Assembly: GCA_050734155.1 (NCBI GenBank)
Contig: JBOHUD010000020.1
Location: 1-64,000, forward strand
DNA: 64,000 nt
Source of the DNA: Aeolococcus sp050734155
GTDB lineage: Bacteria > Chloroflexota > Dormibacteria > Aeolococcales > Aeolococcaceae
Direction of reading: 5' to 3'
Positions 32,346 to 40,840 of the stretch are shown here, in pieces (position 1 is the stretch's first letter; every line of letters starts with the position of its first letter). A program made the translations under genes and the position numbers. Under the pieces are notes generated by a model, which did not search any database, was not told where the DNA came from, and saw only the letters and a program-made list of their open reading frames with translations.

Positions 32346-34487
32346 TCAGACCGCCCCCCGGGCCACGGTGTGCACGTCGCGGACCGCCTCCAGCCGCTCC
32401 AGCAGCCGGCTCAGCTGGGTGAGATTGGCGATCTCCACGATGGTCGAGATCACCGCGGTGCGGTCGTCGTACACCTGGACATCGGCACCGGAGAGGTTGA
32501 TCTTGGACTCCGCGATCACCGCGGCGATGTCGCGGAGCAGCCCGGTCCGATCCCAGGCCTCGATCTTGATGTTCACCGGGTACACCTGGTCGTTGCCGCG
32601 CTCCCACTCCACCTCGACGATGCGGTCGGGATCAGCGGCGTGGCGGATGTTGACGCAATCGGATCGGTGCACGGTGACACCCTTGCCCCGGGTGGTGTAG
32701 CCACGGACGGCGTCGCCGGCGAGCGGTTTGCAGCACTGGGCCAGGGTGGTCAGCATGTCGCTCATGCCGTGGACGCGGACGTGGCCGTTGCTGGGCGGGG
32801 TCGCGCTGATCAGCGGTATCCCCAGCACGGTGGTCTCGCCCGCCTGGTCAGGCGATTCGCGATCGCTGTAGCGCAGCACCACACCGCGGGCGCTGACGTC
32901 GCCATAGCCGACCGCGGCCAGGAAGTCGTCGATGGTGCTGAACTTGAAGTCATGGGCGAGCTCGAGCAGGCGGTCGTCCTTGAGCGAGCCCAGGGCCTGC
33001 TGGCGGAGGCGCCGGAACTCCTTGTCGAGCAGCTCGCGCCCCTTCTGGACGTTCTCCTCGCGACGTTCCTTCTTGAACCAGCTGCGGATCTTCTCCCGCG
33101 CGCTGCTGGTCTTGACGAAGGTGAGCCAGTCACGGCTCGGCGCGTGCGCACCCTTGGTGGTCAGCACCTCGACGATGTCGCCGTTCTCGAGGTGGTAATC
33201 GAGGGGCACCATGCGGCTGTTCACCTTGGCACCGATGCAGTGGTGGCCCACGTCGGTGTGCACCCGGTAGGCGAAGTCCACCGGCGTGCTGCCCGTGGGC
33301 AGAGAGCGGACGTCGCCCTTGGGGGTGAAGACGAACACCTCGTCCTGAAAGATGTCGACCTTGACTGTGTCGACGAAGGCCTCGGCGTCGAGGACCTCCT
33401 TCTGCCAGTCCATGAGCAGGCGCAGCCAGCCGTAGCGCTCGTCGAACCTTGACGGCTGGGCGCCCTCCTTGTAGTGCCAGTGCGCTGCGATGCCGTACTC
33501 GGCAGTGCTGTGCATCTCCTGGGTGCGGATCTGCACCTCCATGGGCTCACCGGTGTGCGACACCATCGTGGTGTGCAGCGACTGATAGCCGTTGCCCTTG
33601 GGCATGGCGATGTAATCCTTGAAGCGCCCCGGGATGGGCTTCCAGAGCGAGTGCACCGTCCCCAGCGCGCCGTAGCAGTCCTTGATGCTGTCGACCAGGA
33701 TGCGCAGCGCGATCAGGTCGTAGATCTCGTCGAAACCCTTGTGGGACCGCTCCATCTTGTCGTGGATGCTGAAGATGTGCTTGGGCCGACCGGTGATCTC
33801 GGCGTTGATGCCCAGCCTTTCGAACTCACGGCGCAGGATCTCGGTGATGTCGCTGATGAAGGAGCCACGCTCCTCGGCGGCCTTGCTCACCTTGGCGGCA
33901 ACGGCGCGGTAGTTGTCGGGGTCGAGCTGGGCGAAGGCGAGGTCCTCGAGCTCTCCCTTGATCTGCCAGATGCCCAGCCGGTGGGCCAGCGGGGCGTAGA
34001 TGTCGAGGGTCTCGCGGGAGATCCGCTGGCGGCGCTCCTCGTTGTGGGCGCCGACCGTGCGCATGTTGTGGAGGCGATCGCCGAGCTTGATGAGCACCAC
34101 CCGGATGTCCTCGGCCATGGCCACCAGCATCTTGCGGATGTTCTCCGCCTGGGCCTGCTCGCGGGTGTGGACGTGGATCTTGCCCAGCTTGGTGACGCCG
34201 TCGACGAGCTTGGCCACGTGCTCGCCGAACTCCCTGCGCAGCTGCTCGCGAGTGACATCGGTGTCCTCGACGGTGTCGTGGAGCAGGGCGGCGACCAGGG
34301 TGTCGGAGTCCAACCCCAGGTCGGCGAGGATCCCGGCCACGGCGACGGGGTGGCTGACATAGGGCTCGCCGCTCAGCCGCGACTGCCCCTCGTGGGCGCG
34401 CTCGGCGAGCGAGTAGGCGCGCTGGAGCACCTCTCGCTCCTCCTCGCGGAGGTACGAGGCCCTGGAGAGGAGCTCGTCGATCGCCAT
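32346..34487 (-). CDS. rel: Bifunctional (p)ppGpp synthetase/hydrolase, RelA/SpoT family
   Basis: The single long RSH enzyme of the stringent response. An intact HD hydrolase domain (PYVSHPVAVAGILADLGLDSDTLVAALLHDTVEDTD) is followed by the synthetase domain with the RFKDYIAMPKGNGYQSLHTT block; RFKD rather than EXDD is typical of bifunctional enzymes. TGS (VFTPKGDVRSLPTGSTPVDFAYRVHTDVGH), zinc-finger-like (CCKPLAGD, DCVNI) and ACT domains complete it. ATG 34499 and 34487 are both in frame. I choose 34487 (713 residues) because TAGCAT lies ten bases before it and overlaps the first ATG. Confidence 0.95.
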   Translation of the reverse strand: MAIDELLSRASYLREEEREVLQRAYSLAERAHEGQSRLSGEPYVSHPVAVAGILADLGLDSDTLVAALLHDTVEDTDVTREQLRREFGEHVAKLVDGVTKLGKIHVHTREQAQAENIRKMLVAMAEDIRVVLIKLGDRLHNMRTVGAHNEERRQRISRETLDIYAPLAHRLGIWQIKGELEDLAFAQLDPDNYRAVAAKVSKAAEERGSFISDITEILRREFERLGINAEITGRPKHIFSIHDKMERSHKGFDEIYDLIALRILVDSIKDCYGALGTVHSLWKPIPGRFKDYIAMPKGNGYQSLHTTMVSHTGEPMEVQIRTQEMHSTAEYGIAAHWHYKEGAQPSRFDERYGWLRLLMDWQKEVLDAEAFVDTVKVDIFQDEVFVFTPKGDVRSLPTGSTPVDFAYRVHTDVGHHCIGAKVNSRMVPLDYHLENGDIVEVLTTKGAHAPSRDWLTFVKTSSAREKIRSWFKKERREENVQKGRELLDKEFRRLRQQALGSLKDDRLLELAHDFKFSTIDDFLAAVGYGDVSARGVVLRYSDRESPDQAGETTVLGIPLISATPPSNGHVRVHGMSDMLTTLAQCCKPLAGDAVRGYTTRGKGVTVHRSDCVNIRHAADPDRIVEVEWERGNDQVYPVNIKIEAWDRTGLLRDIAAVIAESKINLSGADVQVYDDRTAVISTIVEIANLTQLSRLLERLEAVRDVHTVARGAV

Positions 34488-34497
34488 CTCCCTGATC

Positions 34498-34503
34498 ATG
34501 CTA
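34498..34503 (-). promoter_or_regulatory. Possible -10 box of rel
   Basis: TAGCAT ends ten bases before ATG 34487 and overlaps the alternative ATG at 34499. A start of transcription about seven bases later would leave a leader of three or four bases. Confidence 0.4.
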
Positions 34504-34581
34504 CCCGCCCCAGGGCGAACTCAGAACGGGTCCCGCGCATCTCGGCTCAGAGAGGACCGGTCGGCACCGGCCCGGCGCGGC

Positions 34582-34596
34582 GCGGGCGCTGCCCGC
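34582..34596. other. GC hairpin between proS and rel
   Basis: GCGGGC and GCCCGC form a six-base-pair stem with a three-base loop in the gap between the proS stop and rel. No T tract follows, so it is at best a weak terminator. The rest of the 166-base gap holds only GC-rich sequence and a 35-codon frame that opens with CTG over the proS stop, which I do not annotate. Confidence 0.3.
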
Positions 34597-34653
34597 TGGG
34601 GGCGGCGGGGCCGGCCGGCGGGGCGCCCTCGTCCTCGATGTCAGGTGAGCCCC

Positions 34654-36108
34654 TCAGTAGGAGCGAGCGATCAGGGCCACGTGCTCTGCGGGGCGCCGGC
34701 ATGCCAGGCAGGGAGCACCGTCGGCCCGGCGATCGGCGCGGAGGCTGCGCACGGTGGCGGCGTGCACGGCCGCCTTGACCGCGATCTCGCACTCCGGACG
34801 GTTGCAGAAGGGCGCGCTGGCGAACACGGGCCGCTGCGCAAACGCGTCGATCAGGTCATCCAGCGAGCTCACCTCAACACTCCGCTCATCGAGCAGCCCC
34901 TGGGCACGCGCGCGCGTCGCCGCCTGGGCGTCGTCGAGCAGGCTCGGCAGTCGTGCTCCCAGGCCGCCGAGCGGGAGCACCGTCTGCTCACCGTCGACGC
35001 GTCGCACCACAGTGACACCGCCACCGGCCAGGTCCTTGGCGCCGACGGTGAGGCGCAGGGGCACCCCGCGCAGCTCCCAGTGCGCGAACTTCTCGCCGGG
35101 GCGCATCCCCTCGCGACGGTCCACTTGCAGGCGCACCTCGGCGGCGGCCTCGGCCTCGATGCGCGCGCAGGCTTCCTCGACCAGCCGGGTCGCGTCGTCG
35201 TCGTGGCTGCGCGTCACGGGCACCACCACCACCTGGATGGGCGCCACCCGCGGGGGGATGATCAGGCCGGCCTCGTCACCGTGGGCCATGATCAGGCCGC
35301 CGATGATCCGCGTGGACAACCCCCAGGACGTCTGGAAGGGATGCTGCTCTGTGTTGTCGCGGTCCGTGTACCTGATGCCGTACGCGCTGCTGAAGTTCTG
35401 CGCGAGATGATGTGATGTGCCTGCCTGCAACGCCCACCCGTCGGACATCATGGCCTCGATGCTCAGCGTGTAGCGAGCACCCGCGAACTTCTCGGACTCT
35501 GTCTTGCGGCCTCTGATCACCGGCATGGCCAGCCAGTCCTCGGCCAGCTCGCGGTAGCACTCCAGCATGGTGTCGACCTCGGCCGCCGCCTCCTCGTCGG
35601 TGGCGTGGAAGGTGTGCCCCTCCTGCCAGAGAAATTCGGTGGTGCGCAGGAACAATCGGGTGCGCTTCTCCCAGCGCACCACGTTGACCCACTGGTTGAC
35701 GAGCACGGGCAGGTCGCGCCACGAGTGGATCCAGTCGGCGTACATCGAACAGATGATGGTCTCGCTGGTCGGCCGGATCGCCAGCCGCTCGTCGAGCTTC
35801 CTGTCGCCGCCATGGGTCACCCAGGCGACCTCGGGGGCGAACCCCTCGACGTGCTCCGCCTCCTTGGCCAGATGGCTCTCCGGGATGAGCAGCGGGAAGT
35901 ACATGTTCTGATGCCCGGTGCGCTTGATCATGGCGTCGAGCGCGTCGCGGGTCCGTTCCCAGAGGGCATAGCCGTAGGGGCGGATCACCATGCAGCCCCG
36001 CACCGGGGTGTGATCGGCGAGCTCGGCGCGACGGACCACGTCGACATACCAGCGGTCGAAGTCCTCGCTCTTGGAGGCGATCTGCCGGGGATTGCGGGCG
36101 GTGTCCAT
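34654..36108 (-). CDS. proS: Prolyl-tRNA synthetase, archaeal/eukaryotic-like type 3
   Basis: A 484-residue ProRS lacking the bacterial INS editing insertion. It shows the class II motifs FDRWYVDVVRRAELAD, VRGCMVIRPYGYALWE, AIRPTSETIICSMYADWI, LFLRTTEFLWQEGHTFHAT and LSTRIIGGLIMAHGDEAG. The C-terminal zinc domain has CNRPEC and CLAC. The protein ends in tyrosine (IARSY), as is usual for this type. ATG 36108 is eight bases after a TATACT box, and upstream in-frame codons are not conserved. Confidence 0.96.
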   Translation of the reverse strand: MDTARNPRQIASKSEDFDRWYVDVVRRAELADHTPVRGCMVIRPYGYALWERTRDALDAMIKRTGHQNMYFPLLIPESHLAKEAEHVEGFAPEVAWVTHGGDRKLDERLAIRPTSETIICSMYADWIHSWRDLPVLVNQWVNVVRWEKRTRLFLRTTEFLWQEGHTFHATDEEAAAEVDTMLECYRELAEDWLAMPVIRGRKTESEKFAGARYTLSIEAMMSDGWALQAGTSHHLAQNFSSAYGIRYTDRDNTEQHPFQTSWGLSTRIIGGLIMAHGDEAGLIIPPRVAPIQVVVVPVTRSHDDDATRLVEEACARIEAEAAAEVRLQVDRREGMRPGEKFAHWELRGVPLRLTVGAKDLAGGGVTVVRRVDGEQTVLPLGGLGARLPSLLDDAQAATRARAQGLLDERSVEVSSLDDLIDAFAQRPVFASAPFCNRPECEIAVKAAVHAATVRSLRADRRADGAPCLACRRPAEHVALIARSY

Positions 36109-36116
36109 GGCGGCCG

Positions 36117-36122
36117 AGTATA
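36117..36122 (-). promoter_or_regulatory. -10 box of proS, leaderless arrangement
   Basis: TATACT is separated from the proS ATG by eight bases. The 123-base gap behind the transporter operon contains no other obvious signal. Confidence 0.6.
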
Positions 36123-36231
36123 GGGTCGGCCTCGCAGCCGGCTTCTCCCGACGGTGTGAGCACCGGGGTGGCGCTCGCCCGGGCGTCAGGTCGGCGGACC
36201 ACTCTCTCCAGGCGGGCAACCTGCGCTCGGG

Positions 36232-37203
36232 TCAGAAGCCGTTCTGGGTCAGCCAGGTGCTCGCTGTGCTCTGAATGGCCTGCGGCGAATCGCCGGCACT
36301 GTCGATCATCCCGTTCAGCGTCACCATGGAGCTGGTGGTCAGCTTGGCGGCGACGGGCGCCATGAGCGCGGCGATCGCCGGGTGCTGCTGCAGGACGCTC
36401 TGCCGGACCACCAGCCCGAGGTTGTCCGGCGGGAACAGCTGCTTGTCATCCTTGAGCGCCACCAGGTTGTTGCTGCCGATCGCCGAGTCGGTGGTGAACA
36501 CCTCGCCGATTGGACACTGCCCGCTGGCGATGCTCTTCTCAGCCGTCGCCGACGATGTCTTGTAGTTCACATTGGACGCCGCGTAGGACTGGCTGTACTT
36601 GCTCACCAGGCCGGGGACACCATCGGGACGGGTCAGGAACGCGGAGAGGACACACACGGTGGTTTGCGGATGGGCCTGCAGGTAGGTTCCCAAGGCGGTC
36701 AGCGAGTCACCGTAGGTGCCCACGTCGGACTGCTTGACGGCCAGGCCGTTGGTGTCGTTGAAGGGTGTCTCGGACGTCCAGCACAGGCCCAACGAATGGT
36801 CCTTCTGCTGGGCGGTGAGGAAGGCCTGATGCAGGTCGGTCGGGAACCCCGTGAGGCCGAGGTACAGGCCCAGCTCGGTGCCGGTGTACTGCCACAGCAT
36901 GTCGATGGTGCCGCTGCGCAGGGCATTGCCGACACTCTTGTCGGTCGCCTTGAAGGTGTTGTCCACCGTGAAACCATGCTTCTCGAGCACCAGCTTGGTC
37001 ATCTCGGCGACGAGCTGGTCCTCGGGGACGTCCGACTTGCTGCCGATGGAGACGTGGGCACCGTTGCCCGAGCTTCCCGAGGGAACCGGGCACCCCGTCG
37101 TCGCACCTGCGGAGCTCCCGCTCGGGCCGCTGTTGCCGCCCCCACATCCGGCGACGAGCGCCGGTGTGATCAGCAGTGTCAAGGCCATGATGATCCGCTT
37201 CAT
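36232..37203 (-). CDS. opuCC: Glycine betaine/choline-type ABC transporter substrate-binding lipoprotein
   Basis: A 323-residue secreted lipoprotein: signal peptide MKRIIMALTLLITPALVAGC with lipobox LVAGC, a Gly/Ser spacer, then the OpuAC/ProX-like fold (VSIGSKSDVPEDQLVAEMTKLVLEKHG, MLWQYTGTELGLYLG). It captures a quaternary ammonium compatible solute for the two permeases and ATPase upstream. Codon use is slightly less GC-rich than neighbours. A clear AGGGG precedes the ATG by eight bases. The exact ligand cannot be read. The gene name follows operon type, not proven orthology. Confidence 0.88.
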   Translation of the reverse strand: MKRIIMALTLLITPALVAGCGGGNSGPSGSSAGATTGCPVPSGSSGNGAHVSIGSKSDVPEDQLVAEMTKLVLEKHGFTVDNTFKATDKSVGNALRSGTIDMLWQYTGTELGLYLGLTGFPTDLHQAFLTAQQKDHSLGLCWTSETPFNDTNGLAVKQSDVGTYGDSLTALGTYLQAHPQTTVCVLSAFLTRPDGVPGLVSKYSQSYAASNVNYKTSSATAEKSIASGQCPIGEVFTTDSAIGSNNLVALKDDKQLFPPDNLGLVVRQSVLQQHPAIAALMAPVAAKLTTSSMVTLNGMIDSAGDSPQAIQSTASTWLTQNGF

Positions 37204-37227
37204 TGGTCGTCCCCTATGTGTGATGGG

Positions 37228-37983
37228 TCATCTTACGGTGCGCCGCGGCACCACTGAGGTCTCGATCACGGAGAGGGCCCAGTCAGCCAGCAGGGCCAGC
37301 GTTGCCACCATGACCGCACCCACGAACACGATCCGGTCGCTGGTGTTGATGCCGGTGGCGATCACATCGCCGAGGCCGCCGGCCCCGATGAAGTTGCCCA
37401 GCGTGGCGGTGCTGATGATCAGCACCAGCGTGGTGCGCAGGCCCGCAAAGATGAGTGGGGACGCGAGCGGCAGCTGCACACGCAGCAGCGCCTGCGAGCG
37501 CGTCATGCCCATGCCACGGGCTGCCTCGATGATCGCCGGGTCGACGCCCTGGATGCCCGCCACCGTGTTGCGCAGCACCGGCAGGATGCCATAGACGGTG
37601 AGCGCGACGAGCGCCGGCAGCACGCCGAGCCCGAAGTACGCGTAGAGGAGGACCAGGATGCCGATTCCGGGAACGCTCTGGCCCAGGTTGGCGAGCAGGA
37701 ACACCAGGGCGCGAACGGGGCGACCAGCGCCGGAGATCAGCACACCCGACGGCACCGCGATGACCGAGGCGAGCCCGAATGAGACCCCCGCCAGGTAGAG
37801 GTGCTGAAGGAGGCGGGCCGACAGGAACCTCGTGGTCAGCACCTGGTCATCGCCAAATGCCGGGCTCAGCTGGAGGAAGACCGCGTAGGCAACGGCGAGG
37901 CCGGCCACCAGGGAGACAGGCAGGAGCAGGACACGGTAGCGCCGCAGGATCGGCTCCGCGGCGCGCGAGCGGGCGGCGATCAA
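37228..37983 (-). CDS. opuCD: Glycine betaine-type ABC transporter permease
   Basis: A 251-residue membrane protein with about six helices. It has the OpuC permease pattern LGQSVPGIGILVLLYAYFGLGVLPALVAL and the EAA-like loop GVDPAIIEAARGMGMTRSQALLRVQLPLASPLI that docks with the ATPase. The C-terminal TATLGNFIGAGGLGDVIATGI block is typical. It starts with TTG 37983, overlapping the ATPase stop as TTGA. This longer permease has an extra N-terminal helix compared with its partner. Confidence 0.9.
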   Translation of the reverse strand: MIAARSRAAEPILRRYRVLLLPVSLVAGLAVAYAVFLQLSPAFGDDQVLTTRFLSARLLQHLYLAGVSFGLASVIAVPSGVLISGAGRPVRALVFLLANLGQSVPGIGILVLLYAYFGLGVLPALVALTVYGILPVLRNTVAGIQGVDPAIIEAARGMGMTRSQALLRVQLPLASPLIFAGLRTTLVLIISTATLGNFIGAGGLGDVIATGINTSDRIVFVGAVMVATLALLADWALSVIETSVVPRRTVR

Positions 37984-38921
37984 GGCCGAGCCACCAGGCG
38001 CAGGCCATCCGCGTCCAGGACGCTGATCTGCCGGCCATCCTGGACCACGCTGATGCGACCGTCGGGCGCGCGCAGCACGGCGTCGAGGGCATCGCGCAAC
38101 GACGTCGATGAGTTGACCTCAGTCTGCGGCGGTGGAGCACCGTCGGGCGGCGGCAGCGCAAGGTCGCGGAGACGGAACAGGCTCAACCGTCGAACCATCC
38201 GGGCCGAACCAAGAAAGCTCTCCACAAACGGCGTGGCCGGGCGGGCCAGCAGCTCACTCGGTTGTGCGTACTGCTCCAGCACACCACCCTGCGAGAAGAC
38301 CGCCACCCGGTCACCGAGACGGATCGCTTCGTCGACATCGTGGGTGACGAAGACGATCGTCTTGCGGACGATCCCCTGGAGGCGGAGCAGCTCGTCCTGA
38401 AGTCGGTCCCGGGCGATGGGGTCGATGGCCCCAAAGGGTTCGTCCATGAGCAGGATCAGCGGGTCGACGGCCAGCGCCCGGGCCACCCCGACCCGCTGGC
38501 GCTCGCCCCCGCTCAGCTCGGCGGGCAGCCGTTTTGCATACCTGTCGGGAGGCAGCCCGACCAGCTCGAGCAGCTCACCGACCCGGCTCGCCGTCTTGTG
38601 CCGGTCCCAACCGACCAGGTCGGGAACGGTGGCGATGTTCGCCGCCACGGTCTGATGGGGGAAAAGTCCAACCTGTTGGATCACGTACCCGATGGAGCGA
38701 CGCAGCGTGTTGACCTCGGTCGACCGCGTGTCCTGTCCGTCGATGCTGACCGTGCCCGATGACGGCTCGATCAGCCGGTTGATCATCTTCAGTGAGGTCG
38801 TCTTGCCGCAGCCAGACGGTCCCACGAAGATCACGATCTGCCCTGACGGTATCTCCAGCGACAGGTCGGTGACGGCTGTGGAGTCGCCGTACTCCTTGCG
38901 CACGTGATCGAAGCTGATCAT
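37980..38921 (-). CDS. opuCA: Glycine betaine-type ABC transporter ATP-binding protein
   Basis: The 313-residue ATPase has Walker A VGPSGCGKTTSLKMINRLIEP, Q-loop QQVGLFPHQTV, signature LSGGERQRVGVARALA, Walker B LILLMDEPFGAIDPIARDRLQ and switch histidine VTHDVDEAI. Family members normally end in two CBS domains that sense osmotic strength. Here only about one CBS-like unit remains (SLRDALDAVLRAPDGRISVVQDGRQISVLDADGL). The ATG overlaps the first permease stop as ATGA. Confidence 0.92.
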   Translation of the reverse strand: MISFDHVRKEYGDSTAVTDLSLEIPSGQIVIFVGPSGCGKTTSLKMINRLIEPSSGTVSIDGQDTRSTEVNTLRRSIGYVIQQVGLFPHQTVAANIATVPDLVGWDRHKTASRVGELLELVGLPPDRYAKRLPAELSGGERQRVGVARALAVDPLILLMDEPFGAIDPIARDRLQDELLRLQGIVRKTIVFVTHDVDEAIRLGDRVAVFSQGGVLEQYAQPSELLARPATPFVESFLGSARMVRRLSLFRLRDLALPPPDGAPPPQTEVNSSTSLRDALDAVLRAPDGRISVVQDGRQISVLDADGLRLVARP

Positions 38922-39583
38922 GTGGCTGCCACCGCCACCCGCCCCTTGGAGAGAAGCCGCTGCGCGCCCGCCAGCGCGAGATCGGCGAGGATCCCGATGA
39001 GCGCCACGGGAATGACCCCGGCGAGCACCGAGTCAACTGAACCAAAGCTGCGCCCGATCGCTGAGAAGATTGGCTGTCCGAGATCATTGACCCCGACCGC
39101 CGCGCCCACGGTGGCGATGGCAACCACCATCACCGTGGTCTGACGGATTCCGCCGAGGATCACCGGCACCGCCAGGGGGAGCTCGACGCGAGCCAGGACC
39201 TGGACCGGGCTCATCCCCATGCCGTAGGCGGCCTCCACGACGGCCGGGTCGACAGCGAGTATCCCAGCGCGGGTGTTGCGAACCACCGGGAGCAGCGCGT
39301 AGAGGATCAGACCGATGATCACCGGCGGGTTGCCGAGCCCGAACCAGATCGACAGAAGACCGAAGAGCGCGAAGCTGGGAATGGTGAGGATGGTGCTGGT
39401 GACCGCCAGGACCAGCGTCGCAAACCGCTCGGAACGGGCCGCGACGATCCCCAGCATCAGTCCAGCGGCGGTGGCGACGCCGACCGACACGGCCACGACC
39501 TCGAGGTGGGTGACCACCTGGGGACCAAGGGTGTCCCAATTGTCCAGGATGTACCGCAGGGTGCTCACTGAGAGTCGTCTCAC
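38918..39583 (-). CDS. opuCB: Glycine betaine-type ABC transporter permease (first in operon)
   Basis: A 221-residue permease with SFALFGLLSIWFGLGNPPVIIGLILYALLPVVRNT and the ATPase-docking VDPAVVEAAYGMGMSPVQVLARVELPLAVPVIL loop, ending VGAAVGVNDLGQPIFSAIG. It begins the four-gene transporter unit. GTG 39583 and GTG 39568 are both possible starts; the second removes five residues. Confidence 0.9.
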   Translation of the reverse strand: MRRLSVSTLRYILDNWDTLGPQVVTHLEVVAVSVGVATAAGLMLGIVAARSERFATLVLAVTSTILTIPSFALFGLLSIWFGLGNPPVIIGLILYALLPVVRNTRAGILAVDPAVVEAAYGMGMSPVQVLARVELPLAVPVILGGIRQTTVMVVAIATVGAAVGVNDLGQPIFSAIGRSFGSVDSVLAGVIPVALIGILADLALAGAQRLLSKGRVAVAAT

Positions 39584-39605
39584 TGCGGCGGCAAGTCCTG
39601 AGCCC

Positions 39606-39617
39606 GCGGGAACCCGC
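39606..39617. promoter_or_regulatory. 12-bp palindrome in the transporter leader
   Basis: GCGGGAACCCGC is a perfect palindrome located between a TAAGAT hexamer and the first permease start. It could be an operator or an RNA hairpin. Nothing identifies the binding protein. Confidence 0.35.
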
Positions 39618-39635
39618 CTGTCCCCGCTGGGTCAC

Positions 39636-39641
39636 ATCTTA
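39636..39641 (-). promoter_or_regulatory. Possible -10 box of the opuC-type operon
   Basis: TAAGAT lies 52 bases before GTG 39583 in the 81-base gap after ispG. It implies an untranslated leader of about 45 bases, unlike the leaderless starts elsewhere. Confidence 0.4.
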
Positions 39642-39664
39642 TCGACCCGGGGTGCGCTCTGCCT

Positions 39665-40840
39665 TCAGACCACCGCCAGGGGCACGGCCTGCAGAGGCGC
39701 CTCGCCATCGCCCAGCCCGGTGGGCAGCGGTTCGCCGGCGGCGATCAGCCGGGCGTCCTCGGCGGCGATCGTCTTCAGCTCGCCGATCAGCTGCTCGATG
39801 AGCTGCTCCTGGGGGAGTGAGGCGATCACCCTGCCGCCCCGGTAGAGGATCCCCTTCTGCCTGCCCCCGGCGATGCCGATGTCGGCGTGCATGCCCTCGC
39901 CGGGCCCGTTGACCACGCAGCCCATCACCGACACGTTGATGGTGCGGCGGACCTCGCGGAGCGCCTCCTCGACGCGCGCCACCATGGGGAACATGTCGAT
40001 CTCAAGACGGCCGCAGGTGGGGCAGGCGATGAGGTTGGGCCCACTCCCCGTCTCGCTGAGGTTCTGAAGGATCTGGCGGCCCACCCGGACCTCGTCCTCG
40101 GGCTCGCCCACCAGCGACACCCTGATGGTGTCGCCGATGCCTTCGGCGAGGAGGATGCCGATGCCCATGGCGCTCTTGACACTGCCCGATTCCACCGGAC
40201 CGGCCTCGGTCAGGCCGAGGTGGAGTGGGTAGCGATTGCCCAGCGCGGCGAACCTGCGGTTGACGGCGATGTTGGTGAGGACGTCGCTGGCCTTCAACGA
40301 CACCTTGATGTTGCGGAAGTCGAGCTCTTCCAGGATGCGGATGTGGCCCAACGCCGCCTCGATCATGTGCTCGGCGGTCTCCTCGATGCTGGCCCCCCGC
40401 CCCCGCTCCAGGTCCTTGCGCTGGGGGATGCTGCCGCTGTTGACCCCGATGCGGATGGGAACGTCGCGCGCTCTGGCCTCGGCGGCTATGTCACGCACCT
40501 TGGTGGGGTCGGTGATGTTGCCCGGGTTCAGCCGCAGGCAGGCGATGCCTGCCTCCAGGGCCCGCAGGGCCAGGGGAGCGTCGTAGTGCACATCGGCGAT
40601 CACGGGGATCGGCGAGCCCTTGACGATCTCGCGCATGGCCACCCCGGCGGCGGCGGTGTCACAGGTGACGCGGACGATGTCGGCCCCGGCCCTGGCGGCG
40701 CGCTCGATCTGGGCGAGCGTGGCCAGGACGTCCTCGGTCTGGGTCTTGGTCATGGTCTGCACGGGGATCGGTGCAGCGCCACCGACGATGACTCCGCCGA
40801 CGTTGACGGGGGTGGTCGCGCGTCTGGTGATGGTGCTCAT
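39665..40840 (-). CDS. ispG: 4-hydroxy-3-methylbut-2-enyl diphosphate synthase (IspG)
   Basis: The iron-sulfur enzyme of the MEP isoprenoid pathway that converts MEcPP to HMBPP. The TIM-barrel part begins RRATTPVNVGGVIVGGAAPIPVQTMTKTQTEDV and contains PVIADVHYDAPLALRALEAG and LRLNPGNITDP. The 4Fe-4S ligands are in ACPTCGRLEID and VMGCVVNGPGE. The 391-residue protein is full length. It follows dxr and rseP with four-base overlaps, as in many genomes. Confidence 0.96.
   Translation of the reverse strand: MSTITRRATTPVNVGGVIVGGAAPIPVQTMTKTQTEDVLATLAQIERAARAGADIVRVTCDTAAAGVAMREIVKGSPIPVIADVHYDAPLALRALEAGIACLRLNPGNITDPTKVRDIAAEARARDVPIRIGVNSGSIPQRKDLERGRGASIEETAEHMIEAALGHIRILEELDFRNIKVSLKASDVLTNIAVNRRFAALGNRYPLHLGLTEAGPVESGSVKSAMGIGILLAEGIGDTIRVSLVGEPEDEVRVGRQILQNLSETGSGPNLIACPTCGRLEIDMFPMVARVEEALREVRRTINVSVMGCVVNGPGEGMHADIGIAGGRQKGILYRGGRVIASLPQEQLIEQLIGELKTIAAEDARLIAAGEPLPTGLGDGEAPLQAVPLAVV

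Noticed and set aside
34547..34658. A 35-codon frame opening with CTG over the proS stop
   Set aside because: One base before any TGA is C a quarter of the time, there is no Shine-Dalgarno, and the peptide is low-complexity Pro/Gly/Arg.
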